A program made the translations under genes and the position numbers. DNA of 64,000 nt from Cryobacterium sp. GrIS_2_6 (GTDB taxonomy: Bacteria > Actinomycetota > Actinomycetes > Actinomycetales > Microbacteriaceae): the NCBI RefSeq assembly GCF_035984545.1, contig NZ_JAXCHP010000001.1, positions 558,001-622,000 on the forward strand. Direction: 5' to 3'. Shown piece after piece: positions 1 to 8,306 of the stretch (the stretch's first letter is position 1; each line of letters opens with the position of its first letter). The notes beneath the pieces are model-generated. The model was not told where the DNA came from, did not search any database, and saw only the letters and a program-made list of their open reading frames with translations.

Positions 1-349
1 CGGCCGTCGTTGTCAACACGCGCGAGCGGGTGCTGCGGCGTCGCGTTGGCGGACACGAACCAACAGGAACGCCCGCAGTGCGCGTAGGGGTTGCGAGGAT
101 CTTTGGGTCGAGGTTGGTATTGAAGCGTTGGCCGCATGCCGGGCGAGCGATACCCTCGTCATGGGGACGGCTTCATTGGCGACCGTCTAGGTGGCACCAT
201 CAATTGACTCCAGTTTCGGCCGGGACTGGAGCTGACTGCATCCGTTGAATTCATCGTGGATGGAGGCCATGAGTCGCGGTCCAGAGCGTAGGCAGTTAAG
301 TGATGAACCATCGTGCGATGGTCAGTGAGAACCGTTCAAAGTTCCGCAA
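1..349. other. No supported gene; possible 3' end of an unknown gene
   Basis: No gene can be supported here. On the + strand a frame open from the window edge runs to a stop near position 188, and its last 30 or so codons look protein-like, so it may be the tail of a gene lying outside the window. I do not recognise the family. The rest, up to the IS110 end, shows no clear promoter, repeat or RNA. Confidence 0.3.
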
Positions 350-373
350 ACAAAGACACATCTCACGACCCTT

Positions 374-1432
374 CTATGGTTGAAGCCAAGCAGTAAGGGT
401 CGCCAGTGAGCGATAGATGCTGCGGGCGATGAATCGTTTGAGGCAGCGGTGGATCTCTCGCCGGGTCTTGCCTTCGGCGGTTCTTCTGTCAACGTAGCTT
501 TTCGTCGTGGGGTCGGTGATCATGCGGCAGCGGGCGATGATGTGGAGCGCTCGGTTCAGTTGACGGTCGCCGTGGCGGTTGAGGCGATGCCGGGTCGTAT
601 TTCCTGATGATGCCGGAATTGGGCTAACGCCCGCCAACGCCGCGAAGGCGGCTTCCGAGCGCACTCTGCCTTGGTGGGAATAAGCGGTCAGGATGATAGC
701 GGCCGTGAACGGTCCGACACCGGGGATGTCCTGGATGCCTGGAGCGAGTTCGTCGACGTGCTTTGACAGGGCCGCGTGATTCGTTTCCAACTCGTGAGTG
801 CGCTGGTGGATCGCGGAGGCGAGCCTGCGGGCTTCAGATCGGGCGACGGCAGCGGCAGTGTCATCGCTGGAGCGATCGCGCCATGCGGCGATGATGTCGA
901 CTTGAGTGTTGGTCAGGGGTGCGCGGACGTCGAGGCCCAGGTTGATTATCCGCAGGAGCGCGTTGAGCGCGTTGCGGTCGCTGGTGCGTTGGGAATCGAT
1001 ACTGTGTCTCGCGACGAGCAGAACTCGAAGGGCGCTGCGAAGCCCGTCGGCGCGCGGCAGAATCAGCGCGGTCGCATCGGTGCCAAGCGCGGTGCGGGCG
1101 GCAGCCACGGCATCGATTTGGTCGGTTTTGCCGTGACCATCCCGGGCCTGCCGTTTGGGTGGTTTGACCTCGCAGACGCGGATCCCCGCGGTGGTGAGAG
1201 CGCGAGTCACGGTGGCTCCGTAGGAGCCGGTGCCCTCGACAGCGGCAAGCTGCTGCCCATCCGAGCGTCGCTCAATCCATGCGATCGCGCGGGCGGTGCC
1301 AGCGTCGGTGGTGGGAAATGAAGCGGTGTCAATGACTGCGCCAGTAGCGGCAGTAACGACTGCGTAGGTGTGCGTTTTGGCGTGGGTATCCACGCCGATG
1401 ACGTATTTGTATGTGTCAGCCACGGTGCTCAC
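374..1432 (-). CDS. IS110-family transposase (DEDD recombinase)
   Basis: This 352-residue protein catalyses IS110 transposition. The N-terminal RuvC-like domain shows the expected acidic residues: Asp15 in GVDTHAKTH, Glu66 in VEGTGSYG, and Asp104 and Asp107 in KTDQIDA. The C-terminal Tnp domain carries the Ser-bearing stretch ASSGNT followed by RLNRHGDRQLNRAL, where the family has its serine nucleophile. The length is normal and no frameshift is visible, so the enzyme is probably active. Translation starts at a GTG with GGAAGAAG upstream. From family knowledge, IS110 transposases are guided by a bridge RNA made from the element's own non-coding end. Confidence 0.9.
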   Translation of the reverse strand: MSTVADTYKYVIGVDTHAKTHTYAVVTAATGAVIDTASFPTTDAGTARAIAWIERRSDGQQLAAVEGTGSYGATVTRALTTAGIRVCEVKPPKRQARDGHGKTDQIDAVAAARTALGTDATALILPRADGLRSALRVLLVARHSIDSQRTSDRNALNALLRIINLGLDVRAPLTNTQVDIIAAWRDRSSDDTAAAVARSEARRLASAIHQRTHELETNHAALSKHVDELAPGIQDIPGVGPFTAAIILTAYSHQGRVRSEAAFAALAGVSPIPASSGNTTRHRLNRHGDRQLNRALHIIARCRMITDPTTKSYVDRRTAEGKTRREIHRCLKRFIARSIYRSLATLTAWLQP

Positions 1433-1640
1433 GAAGTGTCTTCTTCCGGTAAATGGTTCGTTATCCGGGCCTGGGAGAATCGTCGCGAGGCAGATCTCTA
1501 ATGAGTCACATCCCCGCCGGAGCGTGGGTGGACAACCTTCTATGAAGCCATCGAAACGGGTCAGGCCGGCACCGACCTAGCCCAGCGGACAGGTCGTGTG
1601 AAAGCCACCGCTTGCGCGGGACAGATGGCTCTTGAGTCAC
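1433..1640 (-). ncRNA. Candidate IS110 bridge RNA region
   Basis: In the IS110 subgroup the non-coding end upstream of the transposase encodes the bridge RNA, whose loops pair with target and donor DNA. This interval has the right position and size. It contains a stem with arms CGACCT and AGGTCG at 1573-1596 around a 12-nt loop, and further short GC-rich pairings nearer the gene. The RNA limits and the target and donor loops cannot be fixed by eye. The call rests mainly on position and family knowledge. Confidence 0.35.
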
Positions 1641-1700
1641 GTTGGGAAAGGCCGATACCAGCTTGCCAGCCAGCCTCAGGCCAGCTACTAACCATTAGAG

Positions 1701-2398
1701 ATGGCTCTAGACCAGTCTGCCCTGCTCGCGCTCCTCGCGGAACTCAACCTCACCCATGTCCCCGACCGCATCCGCGTCGCGACCAAAACCCTCTGCCAAG
1801 AACTCATCGATGAGGAGGCCACCGCCCTCATCGGTGTCGGCCGTTTCGAGCGTTCCCAAGTCCGCACCACCCAGCGGAACGGCTCCCGCCCGCGCGTGCT
1901 GTCGACGACGGTCGGGGACCTGCACCTGAAGATCCCCAAGCGGCGCCAGGGTTCATTCTTCCCCGCGCTCCTCGAGCGCCGCCGCCGGGCGGACCAGGTC
2001 CTGTTCGTCGTCGTCATGGAGGCTTACCTCCACGGCGTCTCGACCCGGAAGGTCGACGACCTGGTCAAGGCCCTCGGCGCGGACACCGGGATCTCCAAGT
2101 CAGAAGTGTCCCGGATTTGCGCGTCTGGACCGGGAAGTCGCCGCGTTCCGCGACCGGGACCTCGGCGAGACCGGCTACCCGTACGTGTTCCTCGACGCTA
2201 CGTATTGCAAGGCTCGCGTCAACCACCGCGTCATCTCCCAAGCCATGGTCGTCGCGATCTGGGTTGCCGCCGACGGGCGCTGTGAGGTCCTCGGCTTCGA
2301 CGTCGGTTACTGCGAGACGGAGGCGTTCTGGACGAGCTTCCTCCGCTCGCTGAAGACCCGCGGTCTCGACGGCGTCAAGCTCGTGATCTCCGACGCAC
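1701..2398 (+). pseudogene. IS256 (Mutator) family transposase, frameshifted and truncated
   Basis: The first 140 codons give a typical IS256-family N-terminus, including the ATALIGVGRFER and QRNGSRPR stretches and the GISKSEVSRIC motif. At about 2118-2121 the reading frame shifts by one base and continues as LDREVAAFRDRDLGETGYP with the first catalytic Asp in FLDATYCKA. The second Asp (VISDA) lies just before the break at 2398, and the third catalytic residue and C-terminus are missing. The product cannot be active. The start codon follows a poor ribosome site. Confidence 0.85.
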
Positions 2399-2672
2399 TG
2401 AGCTGCGGCGGAGATTTCGGACAGCGGACCTGGTGGTTTCTTCTACGCTGCCAGGGCTGGCTGTTGATAACCATGGTGGACTTCGTTGGGTCTGCGGTAG
2501 CCGAGCGCTGAGTGCCGACGTCGGCTGTTGTAGAAGCCTTCGATGTAGCGGATGACGTCGTTGCGAGCTTGGCTTTTTCTCGCGTACACGGTCCGGTAGA
2601 TGCGTTCGTTCTTCAGTATTGAGAAGAACGATTCCGCAATGCTGTTGTCCCAGCATACGTCCGTATGGTGCC
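2399..2672 (-). pseudogene. IS3-family transposase (OrfB) C-terminal remnant
   Basis: On the minus strand, from about 2672 to the TAG at 2443-2445, the frame encodes the end of an IS3-family integrase core: CWDNSIAESFFSILKNE, which contains the third catalytic residue (Glu), then a YARKSQARND stretch and the RRRHSALGYRRPNEVH signature. Everything upstream, including the two catalytic Asp residues, is missing. About 44 nt separate the stop from the element end at 2399. It is a fossil only. Confidence 0.85.
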
Positions 2673-2724
2673 GACATCATGGGTCATCCCGGCATGGGAG
2701 ATCGTTTTGTGGGCTGATGGGGTG

Positions 2725-2754
2725 CCCTCTGCCCGCTGTGGATCGGGCAGAGGG
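2725..2754 (-). terminator. Hairpin terminator of the ferritin-like gene
   Basis: A perfect 10-bp stem (CCCTCTGCCC / GGGCAGAGGG) around a 10-nt loop lies 8 nt beyond the stop codon of the ferritin-like gene. No clear T-run follows on the minus strand, so its strength is uncertain. Confidence 0.6.
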
Positions 2755-2761
2755 CCGTTGT

Positions 2762-3709
2762 TTAGTGTCCGCTGGTGTTGATTTTGCCGTTGACGCCGTC
2801 GGGGAAGAATCCGCCGGAGGTGGCCTTGTTGGGGGTGAGGTAGGCGATGTTCAGGACTTGGCCGGGGGTGCGGCTGAAGGCGAGCGCGTTCGCGTCCGTG
2901 GGGACCAGGTTGGACTTGTCGGCTGTGCCGATGCCTTGGTCAAGGTCCGTGGGTCCGTCGAGGCTGTCTCGGGCGTCGGAGATTTTCTGGACGGTCGGGT
3001 AGATCGATGGGGTCTCCACGCCGAGGGAGTAGAGGGTGGTTCGGATGATGCCTGCGTGGTAGGCCTCAACGGCGAGGAGGCCTGCAGCGGCTTCCAGGTA
3101 GGTTTTGTTGCTGATGAGGGGTGCGGCGCCTTTGTAGGCGGTCACTCCGACGTCTTCGAAGATGAAGGCGCCGAAGAGGAAGTTGACTTCGTTCTCGAAC
3201 ACGTCGAAGGTTTCGCCGGGGCCGATCAGTCCAGCGGCGAGGGCTGCGGCGGTGAAGCTGTCATCGAGGTTGAGCGTGGGCCTGGACACTGCGGCGCCAC
3301 CGAGTGCGCTCCGGAGGAAGGCGACGTGGGATTTCTCGTCCGCCGCGATTTCTTGCGCGTACTTACGGATTGCAGGGGTGTCGAAGGGCACGGCGTAGCC
3401 GCCGCTGACGTCTCCTTGCTGGCCGCGCCCGGTGATCATGTCATCGGGCAGTCCGTTACCTGTGACGGCTTGGAGGTAGAACTCCGCCTCGAGGTATTCC
3501 AGGTTCAGGGCGAAGTTCAAAATTGCTGAATCGCTGGGCGCACCACCGTCATCTTTTCGTTCGGTGGCCAGGGCGGGTTGACCGGCGAGGAGCACCGCTG
3601 ATCCGACACCGAATCCGGCGACTCCCGCTGCCTGGAAAAAACGGCGCCGGTCCAAGGCGTTTTCCGCGCTCCTGCTGATCGCGTTGGTAATGAATTTGTG
3701 CTCGAACAT
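2762..3709 (-). CDS. Tat-exported ferritin-like domain protein
   Basis: The N-terminus carries a twin-arginine signal (RRRFF at residues 21-25, then an Ala/Gly-rich hydrophobic run and a cleavage-like site around GQPALATE), so the protein is probably exported folded. The mature part matches the ferritin_2 type of ferritin-like domain, with Glu/His-rich helices such as NLEYLEAEFY, ADEKSHVAFLR and VEAYHAG that could bind a di-metal centre. An in-frame ATG lies six codons upstream, but GGAGAA sits 8 nt before the chosen start. Members are often stress-associated; the exact function is unknown. It is flanked by IS debris and a gene scrap, so it may have been acquired. Confidence 0.8.
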   Translation of the reverse strand: MFEHKFITNAISRSAENALDRRRFFQAAGVAGFGVGSAVLLAGQPALATERKDDGGAPSDSAILNFALNLEYLEAEFYLQAVTGNGLPDDMITGRGQQGDVSGGYAVPFDTPAIRKYAQEIAADEKSHVAFLRSALGGAAVSRPTLNLDDSFTAAALAAGLIGPGETFDVFENEVNFLFGAFIFEDVGVTAYKGAAPLISNKTYLEAAAGLLAVEAYHAGIIRTTLYSLGVETPSIYPTVQKISDARDSLDGPTDLDQGIGTADKSNLVPTDANALAFSRTPGQVLNIAYLTPNKATSGGFFPDGVNGKINTSGH

Positions 3710-4095
3710 GAACGCTTCTCCAACCATCGTGTGTCAATGGCGGGCCGGGACCCCTGTCCGCACCCGAAACAGCATGGTGCGTCCAACCTCGCATCACAGC
3801 CTGAATGACTCCGACCCAGCGAACGTTACGCTCCGCCAGTGCGGCTTAGGGGCTCGCACAGGAATTAGTTTCAAGATACTGAAAACATCAAATAGGCGGC
3901 CCTCTCGGCCGGTCGGCCTAGCACCGGCTGCAACCCACCATGGTCCCAGCCTGACGTTCGGAACCTCGATGCACCCGGGGGGTGCTGTGACGCTCACGGT
4001 GGGCCGGCTCGGCTGACGCCTCATTCCGGACATCGGGCGGCTCCAGCGGCCCGGAAGATCCTCCCGGGTGCTGTCGACCCGGGCGAACTACGTGG
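3710..4095. other. Intergenic stretch, no gene seen
   Basis: This holds the upstream region of the ferritin-like gene and the sequence past the end of the aspartate decarboxylase scrap. Open frames here are short, lack ribosome sites and resemble no known family. An AT-richer patch at about 3860-3900 could contain promoter elements, but none is clear. Confidence 0.3.
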
Positions 4096-4290
4096 TCACG
4101 GCAGTGAGTGAGCGAACGCCTCGTGGTATTCATCGACGATGCGCCGGGTTGCGGCCCCGATCGCCCGGTATTCGTTCTCGGTGAGATTGGCCAGAGAGAC
4201 CCGGGCCGACGTGTCCACCACCTCGAATCCCTTGCCTGGTAGGAGCACGACGCCGGTCTCGACGAACACGGCGACGGGCTGCTGGCGGTC
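4096..4290 (-). pseudogene. Aspartate 4-decarboxylase / aminotransferase C-terminal remnant
   Basis: The minus strand encodes only the last 60 or so residues of a PLP enzyme. The stretch FVETGVVLLPGKGFEVVD followed by ARVSLANLTENEYRAIG fits the C-terminus of bifunctional aspartate aminotransferase/aspartate 4-decarboxylases. The lysine-containing active site and the rest are absent, and upstream the frame runs antisense into the GH15 remnant. The join at roughly 4265-4295 is a deletion or rearrangement scar. The assignment to the decarboxylase rather than another fold-type I aminotransferase is moderately sure. Confidence 0.6.
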
Positions 4291-5649
4291 GCTGGCCCCG
4301 ATGCCGTGATTATGCGCGGGCCGAAGTTGCGGGCATCCGACCACACGCACGTTGCCGAATTCACCGTCGCTGCCGGGCAGACAGTGGATTCCTCGATGAC
4401 CTGGTACCCATCGCACCGCCAGTCACCCCCACGCAGCGTGGTGGATGACAGCCTTGCCGAGACCACCCGTTGGTGGCAGGACTGGGCATCCCGCTGTGTC
4501 GCCTCACCGGTCTATCACGACGAGGTGCACCGTTCGCTGCTCGTGTTACGCGCTCTCACCCACGAGGACACGGGCGGCATCGTCGCGGCTGCGACGACAA
4601 GCCTTCCTGAGTCGTTCGGCGGCCATCGAAACTGGGACTATCGCTACGTCTGGCTGCGCGATGCTTCCCTGACTCTGAACGTGCTGCTCAAGCACGGGTT
4701 CCATGCCGAGGCAGATTCGTGGCGCAAGTGGCTGCTCCGGGCGGTGGCAGGAGACCCGGGCGACGTGCAGATCATGTACGGCCTGTCCGGTGAACGTCGC
4801 CTCACGGAGAGGGAGGTGGACAGCCTGCCCGGCTACGGCGGAGCCTCCCCGGTGCGGGTGGGCAACGACGCCTGGCGCCAATACCAGGGCGATATCTTCG
4901 GCGAGGTCATGATCGCCCTGCAGGCCGCTCGCACACTCGGGGTGGCCGAGGACGAATTCTCCTGGCCTCTTCAGCGCGCTCTGATGACCTACGTCGAGGA
5001 AAACTGGCGGCGCCCCGACAATGGCATATGGGAGATCCGCGGACCGCAACGCGATTTCGTGTCATCCCGGGCCATGATCTGGGCCGCATTCGACTGCGCC
5101 GTGCACGCCGTCACCGATTTTGGGCTGGATGGCCCGGTGAAGCGCTGGACCCACCTGCGAGACGAGGTGCGTACCGAGATCGAATCGCGAGGTTTTGACG
5201 CAGCTCGGAACACCTACACGCAGTACTACGGCAGCACCGGGGTGGATGCCTCCCTGCTACTTCTCTCCCAGATCGGCTACGTCGGCGCCGATGACCCGCG
5301 GATGCTCGGAACCGTTGCGGCCCTCGAGGAGGAACTACTGCACGACGGACTGCTGATGCGCTATCGCACGGAATCGGGAGTAGACGGATTGCCCGCGGGC
5401 GAGCATCCATTCCTCGCGTGTTCCTTCTGGCTCGTGGAGCAATATGCGCGCAGCGGCCGAGTAGCGGACGCGCGCACCTTGATGGATCGACTCGTCAGCT
5501 TCTGCAACGACGTGGGGCTGCTGAGCGAGGAGTATGACGTGGCCGGTTCACGCCAAGTCGGAAACACTCCCCAGGCGCTCTCCCACCTCGCACTCGTGCG
5601 CGCGGCCGACGCCATCGCCGCGGCCACGCGCACGAGCCCCCAGGAATAG
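4291..5649 (+). pseudogene. Glycoside hydrolase family 15 (glucoamylase/trehalase type), 5'-truncated
   Basis: The frame keeps the end of the N-terminal domain (GPDAVIMRGPKLR, FTVAAGQTVD, TWYPSHR) and the whole catalytic (alpha/alpha)6 barrel, including WDYRYVWLRDASL, the GIWEIRGPQRDF motif and PFLACSFWLVEQYA. Family members have about 600 residues; roughly 150 N-terminal residues are missing here, cut at the join with the decarboxylase remnant. The frame is otherwise open, so a shorter protein from the ATG at 4306 or 4312 is possible but would lack the N-terminal sandwich. Such enzymes hydrolyse alpha-glucans or trehalose. A second damaged GH15 gene lies at 37864-38672. Confidence 0.75.
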
Positions 5650-5717
5650 GTGTATGGAGTATCGTCGGAGCACAAGGTGGGTACGCCTATCGGAGCGTTT
5701 GCGACGAGGAGACGAAC

Positions 5718-7442
5718 GTGACTACAGAATTCAGTACCGCCCGACAGGATGCCGCGAGCACGAGCGTCGGGGGTCGCCCGGACGGAACGGGACCCGCCCC
5801 GACAGTCACCCGTCGTCCGACCGGCGTCGAGCGCAAGGGCAATGTCCTTGTTCGCTGGATCACCTCGACTGACCACAAGGTGATCGGGTATATGTACCTG
5901 ATCACTTCGTTCGTATACTTCTGCCTCGCCGGCGTGATGGCGCTGGTCATTCGGGCGCAGTTGTTCGAGCCCGGTCTGCAGGTTGTGCAGACCAAGGAGC
6001 AGTACAACCAGCTCTTCACTATGCATGGCACGATCATGCTGCTGATGTTCGCGACGCCGTTGTTCTTCGGCTTTGCGAACTCGCTGATGCCCCTGCAGAT
6101 CGGCGCTCCTGACGTCGCGTTCCCGCGCCTGAACGCTTTCTCGTTCTGGGCGTTTTTCTTCGGCAGCCTGATCGCTGTCGGCGGGTTCCTGACGCCGCAG
6201 GGTGCGGCGTCGTTTGGCTGGTTCGCCTATCAGCCCCTCGCGAGTACGACGTATTCGCCCGGTGTCGGGGGGAATTTGTGGATGGTGGGTCTGGGGCTCT
6301 CGGGCTTCGGCACGATCCTGGGTGCCGTCAACTTCATCACGACGATCATCACGATGCGCGCCCCCGGAATGACGATGTTCCGGATGCCGATCTTCACCTG
6401 GAACACTCTTGTCACCTCGCTTCTGGTCCTGATGGCGTTCCCGGTGCTTGCCGCTGCGTTACTGGCTGCCGCGTCAGACCGGATCTTCCTCTCGCATATC
6501 TATGATCCGGCCAATGGTGGCGCTATTTTGTGGCAGCACCTGTTCTGGTTCTTCGGTCACCCCGAGGTGTACATCATCGCGCTGCCGTTCTTCGGCATCG
6601 TGACCGAGGTGTTCCCGGTGTTCAGCCGCAAGCCGATCTTCGGGTACAAGACGCTCATCTACGCGACCATCTCGATCGCGGCGCTGTCCGTCGCGGTCTG
6701 GGCCCACCACATGTACGTGACGGGCTCGGTGCTGCTGCCGTTCTTCTCGCTCATGACGATGCTCATCGCGGTTCCGACCGGCGTGAAGATCTTCAACTGG
6801 ATCGGCACGATGTGGCGGGGGTCCCTGACCTTCGAGACGCCGATGCTGTGGGCGCTCGGCTTCCTCGTCACCTTCACCTTCGGCGGACTCACGGGCGTCA
6901 TCCTCGCCTCGCCGCCGCTGGATTTCCACGTGTCAGACACGTACTTCGTCGTCGCGCACTTCCACTACGTCATCTTCGGCACCGTCGTGTTCGCCATGTT
7001 CAGCGGCTTCTACTTCTGGTGGCCCAAGTGGACGGGCAAGATGCTCAACGAGAGCCTGGGCAAGTGGCACTTCTGGTTCCTCTTCATCGGCTTTCACACC
7101 ACCTTCCTCGTGCAGCACTGGCTTGGCGTCGTCGGCATGCCCCGCCGGTACGCCTCGTACTCGCCGGAGGACGGCTTCACCTGGATGAACCAGCTCTCCA
7201 CGATCGGCTCGATGATCCTCGCGGTCTCGATGATCCCGTTCTTCCTGAACGTCTACATCACGGCGCGCAAGGCTCCCCGAGTCACCGTCAACGACCCCTG
7301 GGGCTTCGGAGCATCCCTGGAGTGGGCGACGTCGTGCCCGCCGCCGCGACACAACTTCACGTCAATACCGCGCATCCGATCGGAGCGCCCGGCCTTCGAC
7401 CTCAACCACCCCGAGGTCGCCATGCCCGTAGTTGACCATTGA
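5718..7442 (+). CDS. ctaD: Cytochrome c oxidase subunit I (aa3 type)
   Basis: This 574-residue, twelve-helix subunit holds heme a, heme a3 and CuB and reduces O2 to water. Key ligands are visible: the His of [13 protein letters not shown] near residue 281 (CuB His and cross-linked Tyr), the HH pair of AHHMY near 330, and HFHY near 415 for the two hemes. Length and ends are normal. The start is GTG with GAGGAGA 7 nt upstream. Unusually, no subunit II, III or IV gene is nearby; the flanks are a GH15 pseudogene and a ribosome-associated factor, so it is an orphan and perhaps a second copy. Confidence 0.93.
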   Translation: MTTEFSTARQDAASTSVGGRPDGTGPAPTVTRRPTGVERKGNVLVRWITSTDHKVIGYMYLITSFVYFCLAGVMALVIRAQLFEPGLQVVQTKEQYNQLFTMHGTIMLLMFATPLFFGFANSLMPLQIGAPDVAFPRLNAFSFWAFFFGSLIAVGGFLTPQGAASFGWFAYQPLASTTYSPGVGGNLWMVGLGLSGFGTILGAVNFITTIITMRAPGMTMFRMPIFTWNTLVTSLLVLMAFPVLAAALLAAASDRIFLSHIYDPANGGAILWQHLFWFFGHPEVYIIALPFFGIVTEVFPVFSRKPIFGYKTLIYATISIAALSVAVWAHHMYVTGSVLLPFFSLMTMLIAVPTGVKIFNWIGTMWRGSLTFETPMLWALGFLVTFTFGGLTGVILASPPLDFHVSDTYFVVAHFHYVIFGTVVFAMFSGFYFWWPKWTGKMLNESLGKWHFWFLFIGFHTTFLVQHWLGVVGMPRRYASYSPEDGFTWMNQLSTIGSMILAVSMIPFFLNVYITARKAPRVTVNDPWGFGASLEWATSCPPPRHNFTSIPRIRSERPAFDLNHPEVAMPVVDH

Positions 7443-7548
7443 GTCGTGTTGGACTCATTCCGGACTACCCTTCGCTGACCACGCGCCGGGTCGCGGAATC
7501 ATCGTGTTGTCGAACGAATACGCTGCACCCAGAGGGGTCCTGCCTGCG

Positions 7549-7905
7549 TCACACCATGGGCGGCTGTTCATCACCCATGGCAGACGCGCCCTTGTGGTTG
7601 TCCAGTCGACCGAACGTGCTGTCGAGTACGCTGGCCAACTTGTGCAGGGCTCCCGTGACGGCGCCGGTCACGGTCGAGGCGTTGTCGGTTGCCGCCAGGG
7701 GGTTTCCGCCGGCCGGACGGGCCTCAAGTGTGCAGCTGATGTCGTCGGGCGTTGTCCTGCCGGCGCTTTCGTCTTTGAGGTGGACCTCAATCCGAGTCAA
7801 TCGGGGCTCGAACCGGGCCAGCACGGTGTCTACGGAAGCTTCGACCTCGCGCACGAGGTCGTCCGTGGCTTCAATGTTGCTGTCGGTGTTCACGAGAACC
7901 TGCAT
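7549..7905 (-). CDS. HPF/RaiA-family ribosome-associated protein (short form)
   Basis: This 118-residue protein starts MQVLVNTDSNIEATDDLV and has the beta-alpha-beta-beta-beta-alpha pattern of the HPF/RaiA domain, ending with a tail rich in charged residues. The family binds the small ribosomal subunit and holds ribosomes inactive in stationary phase or stress. The C-terminal dimerisation domain of long HPF is missing, so it is a short type. The start was chosen because AGAAGGAG lies 6 nt before this ATG; the frame stays open 43 codons upstream but those residues look unconserved. It sits between ctaD and a cation antiporter in a stress-like gene set. Confidence 0.75.
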   Translation of the reverse strand: MQVLVNTDSNIEATDDLVREVEASVDTVLARFEPRLTRIEVHLKDESAGRTTPDDISCTLEARPAGGNPLAATDNASTVTGAVTGALHKLASVLDSTFGRLDNHKGASAMGDEQPPMV

Positions 7906-8306
7906 CGTTGCTCCTTCTGTGGTGGGACATCGGCTCCCAACCTTTCGGTCAGGGCCGTGCACGTCCCGCCCGTTCCCGCAGGCAGCTGTGATCGCTCTAC
8001 CGAGGCGAGTCGTGCCATTCCAGTATGACGTCATCGGGCGGTGCGTCCTCGACGCCGAAGCGACCAGCGCGGTCCTCCGGACCGCGCACGGGGAACGCCG
8101 TCGCCGGGAGCGCTGTCGCGGAATGTCAGGTCAACAATTCTGAATTCCTTTGTGCGTCACCAGGAATATGCTGTCCCCGTGGCTCATGCGCTCCTGAAAC
8201 GCGACCCGGACGGAACCCGGCTCATAAGCGATTCTGCCGAAGAGACTGCGCGGGGCTCCGCCTGGGTGAGCGGTCGCCGCGTCGGAGCCACTGGCTGGTC
8301 GGTCCA
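7906..8306. other. Divergent intergenic region, no gene seen
   Basis: This 400-nt region separates the leftward HPF-type gene from the rightward antiporter. It should hold both promoters. The antiporter frame is open back to 8025, but the extra residues are Arg/Pro/Ser-rich and unlike the family, so I treat them as non-coding. No clear RNA or repeat is visible. Confidence 0.3.

Larger units (their letters stand above)
350..1640 (-). mobile_element. IS110-family insertion sequence, apparently intact
   Basis: One full-length DEDD transposase is transcribed leftwards with about 200 nt of non-coding DNA upstream and a short non-coding end downstream, the usual IS110 layout. IS110 elements have no terminal inverted repeats, so the exact ends cannot be read off. 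The octamer CCTTCTAT occurs on both sides (370-377, overlapping the transposase stop codon, and 1536-1543) and may relate to the recombination core. The limits given are approximate. The element abuts other IS debris, which suggests a local insertion hot spot. Confidence 0.6.
1701..2672. mobile_element. Nested IS remnants: IS3-family end inside an IS256-family element
   Basis: An IS256-family transposase reads rightwards and stops matching its family at 2398. At 2399 an IS3-family end begins (TGAGCTGCGGCGG and onward), reading inwards to the tail of an IS3 transposase on the minus strand. The IS3 piece itself ends near 2672, beyond which neither element continues. The order of events is IS256 first, then IS3 insertion, then loss of the rest of both. 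Confidence 0.75.

Noticed and set aside
8025-8306. Longer N-terminus for the CPA1 antiporter
   Set aside because: The extra 94 residues are Arg/Pro/Ser-rich and unlike family members, which begin at FGVVLL-type helices.
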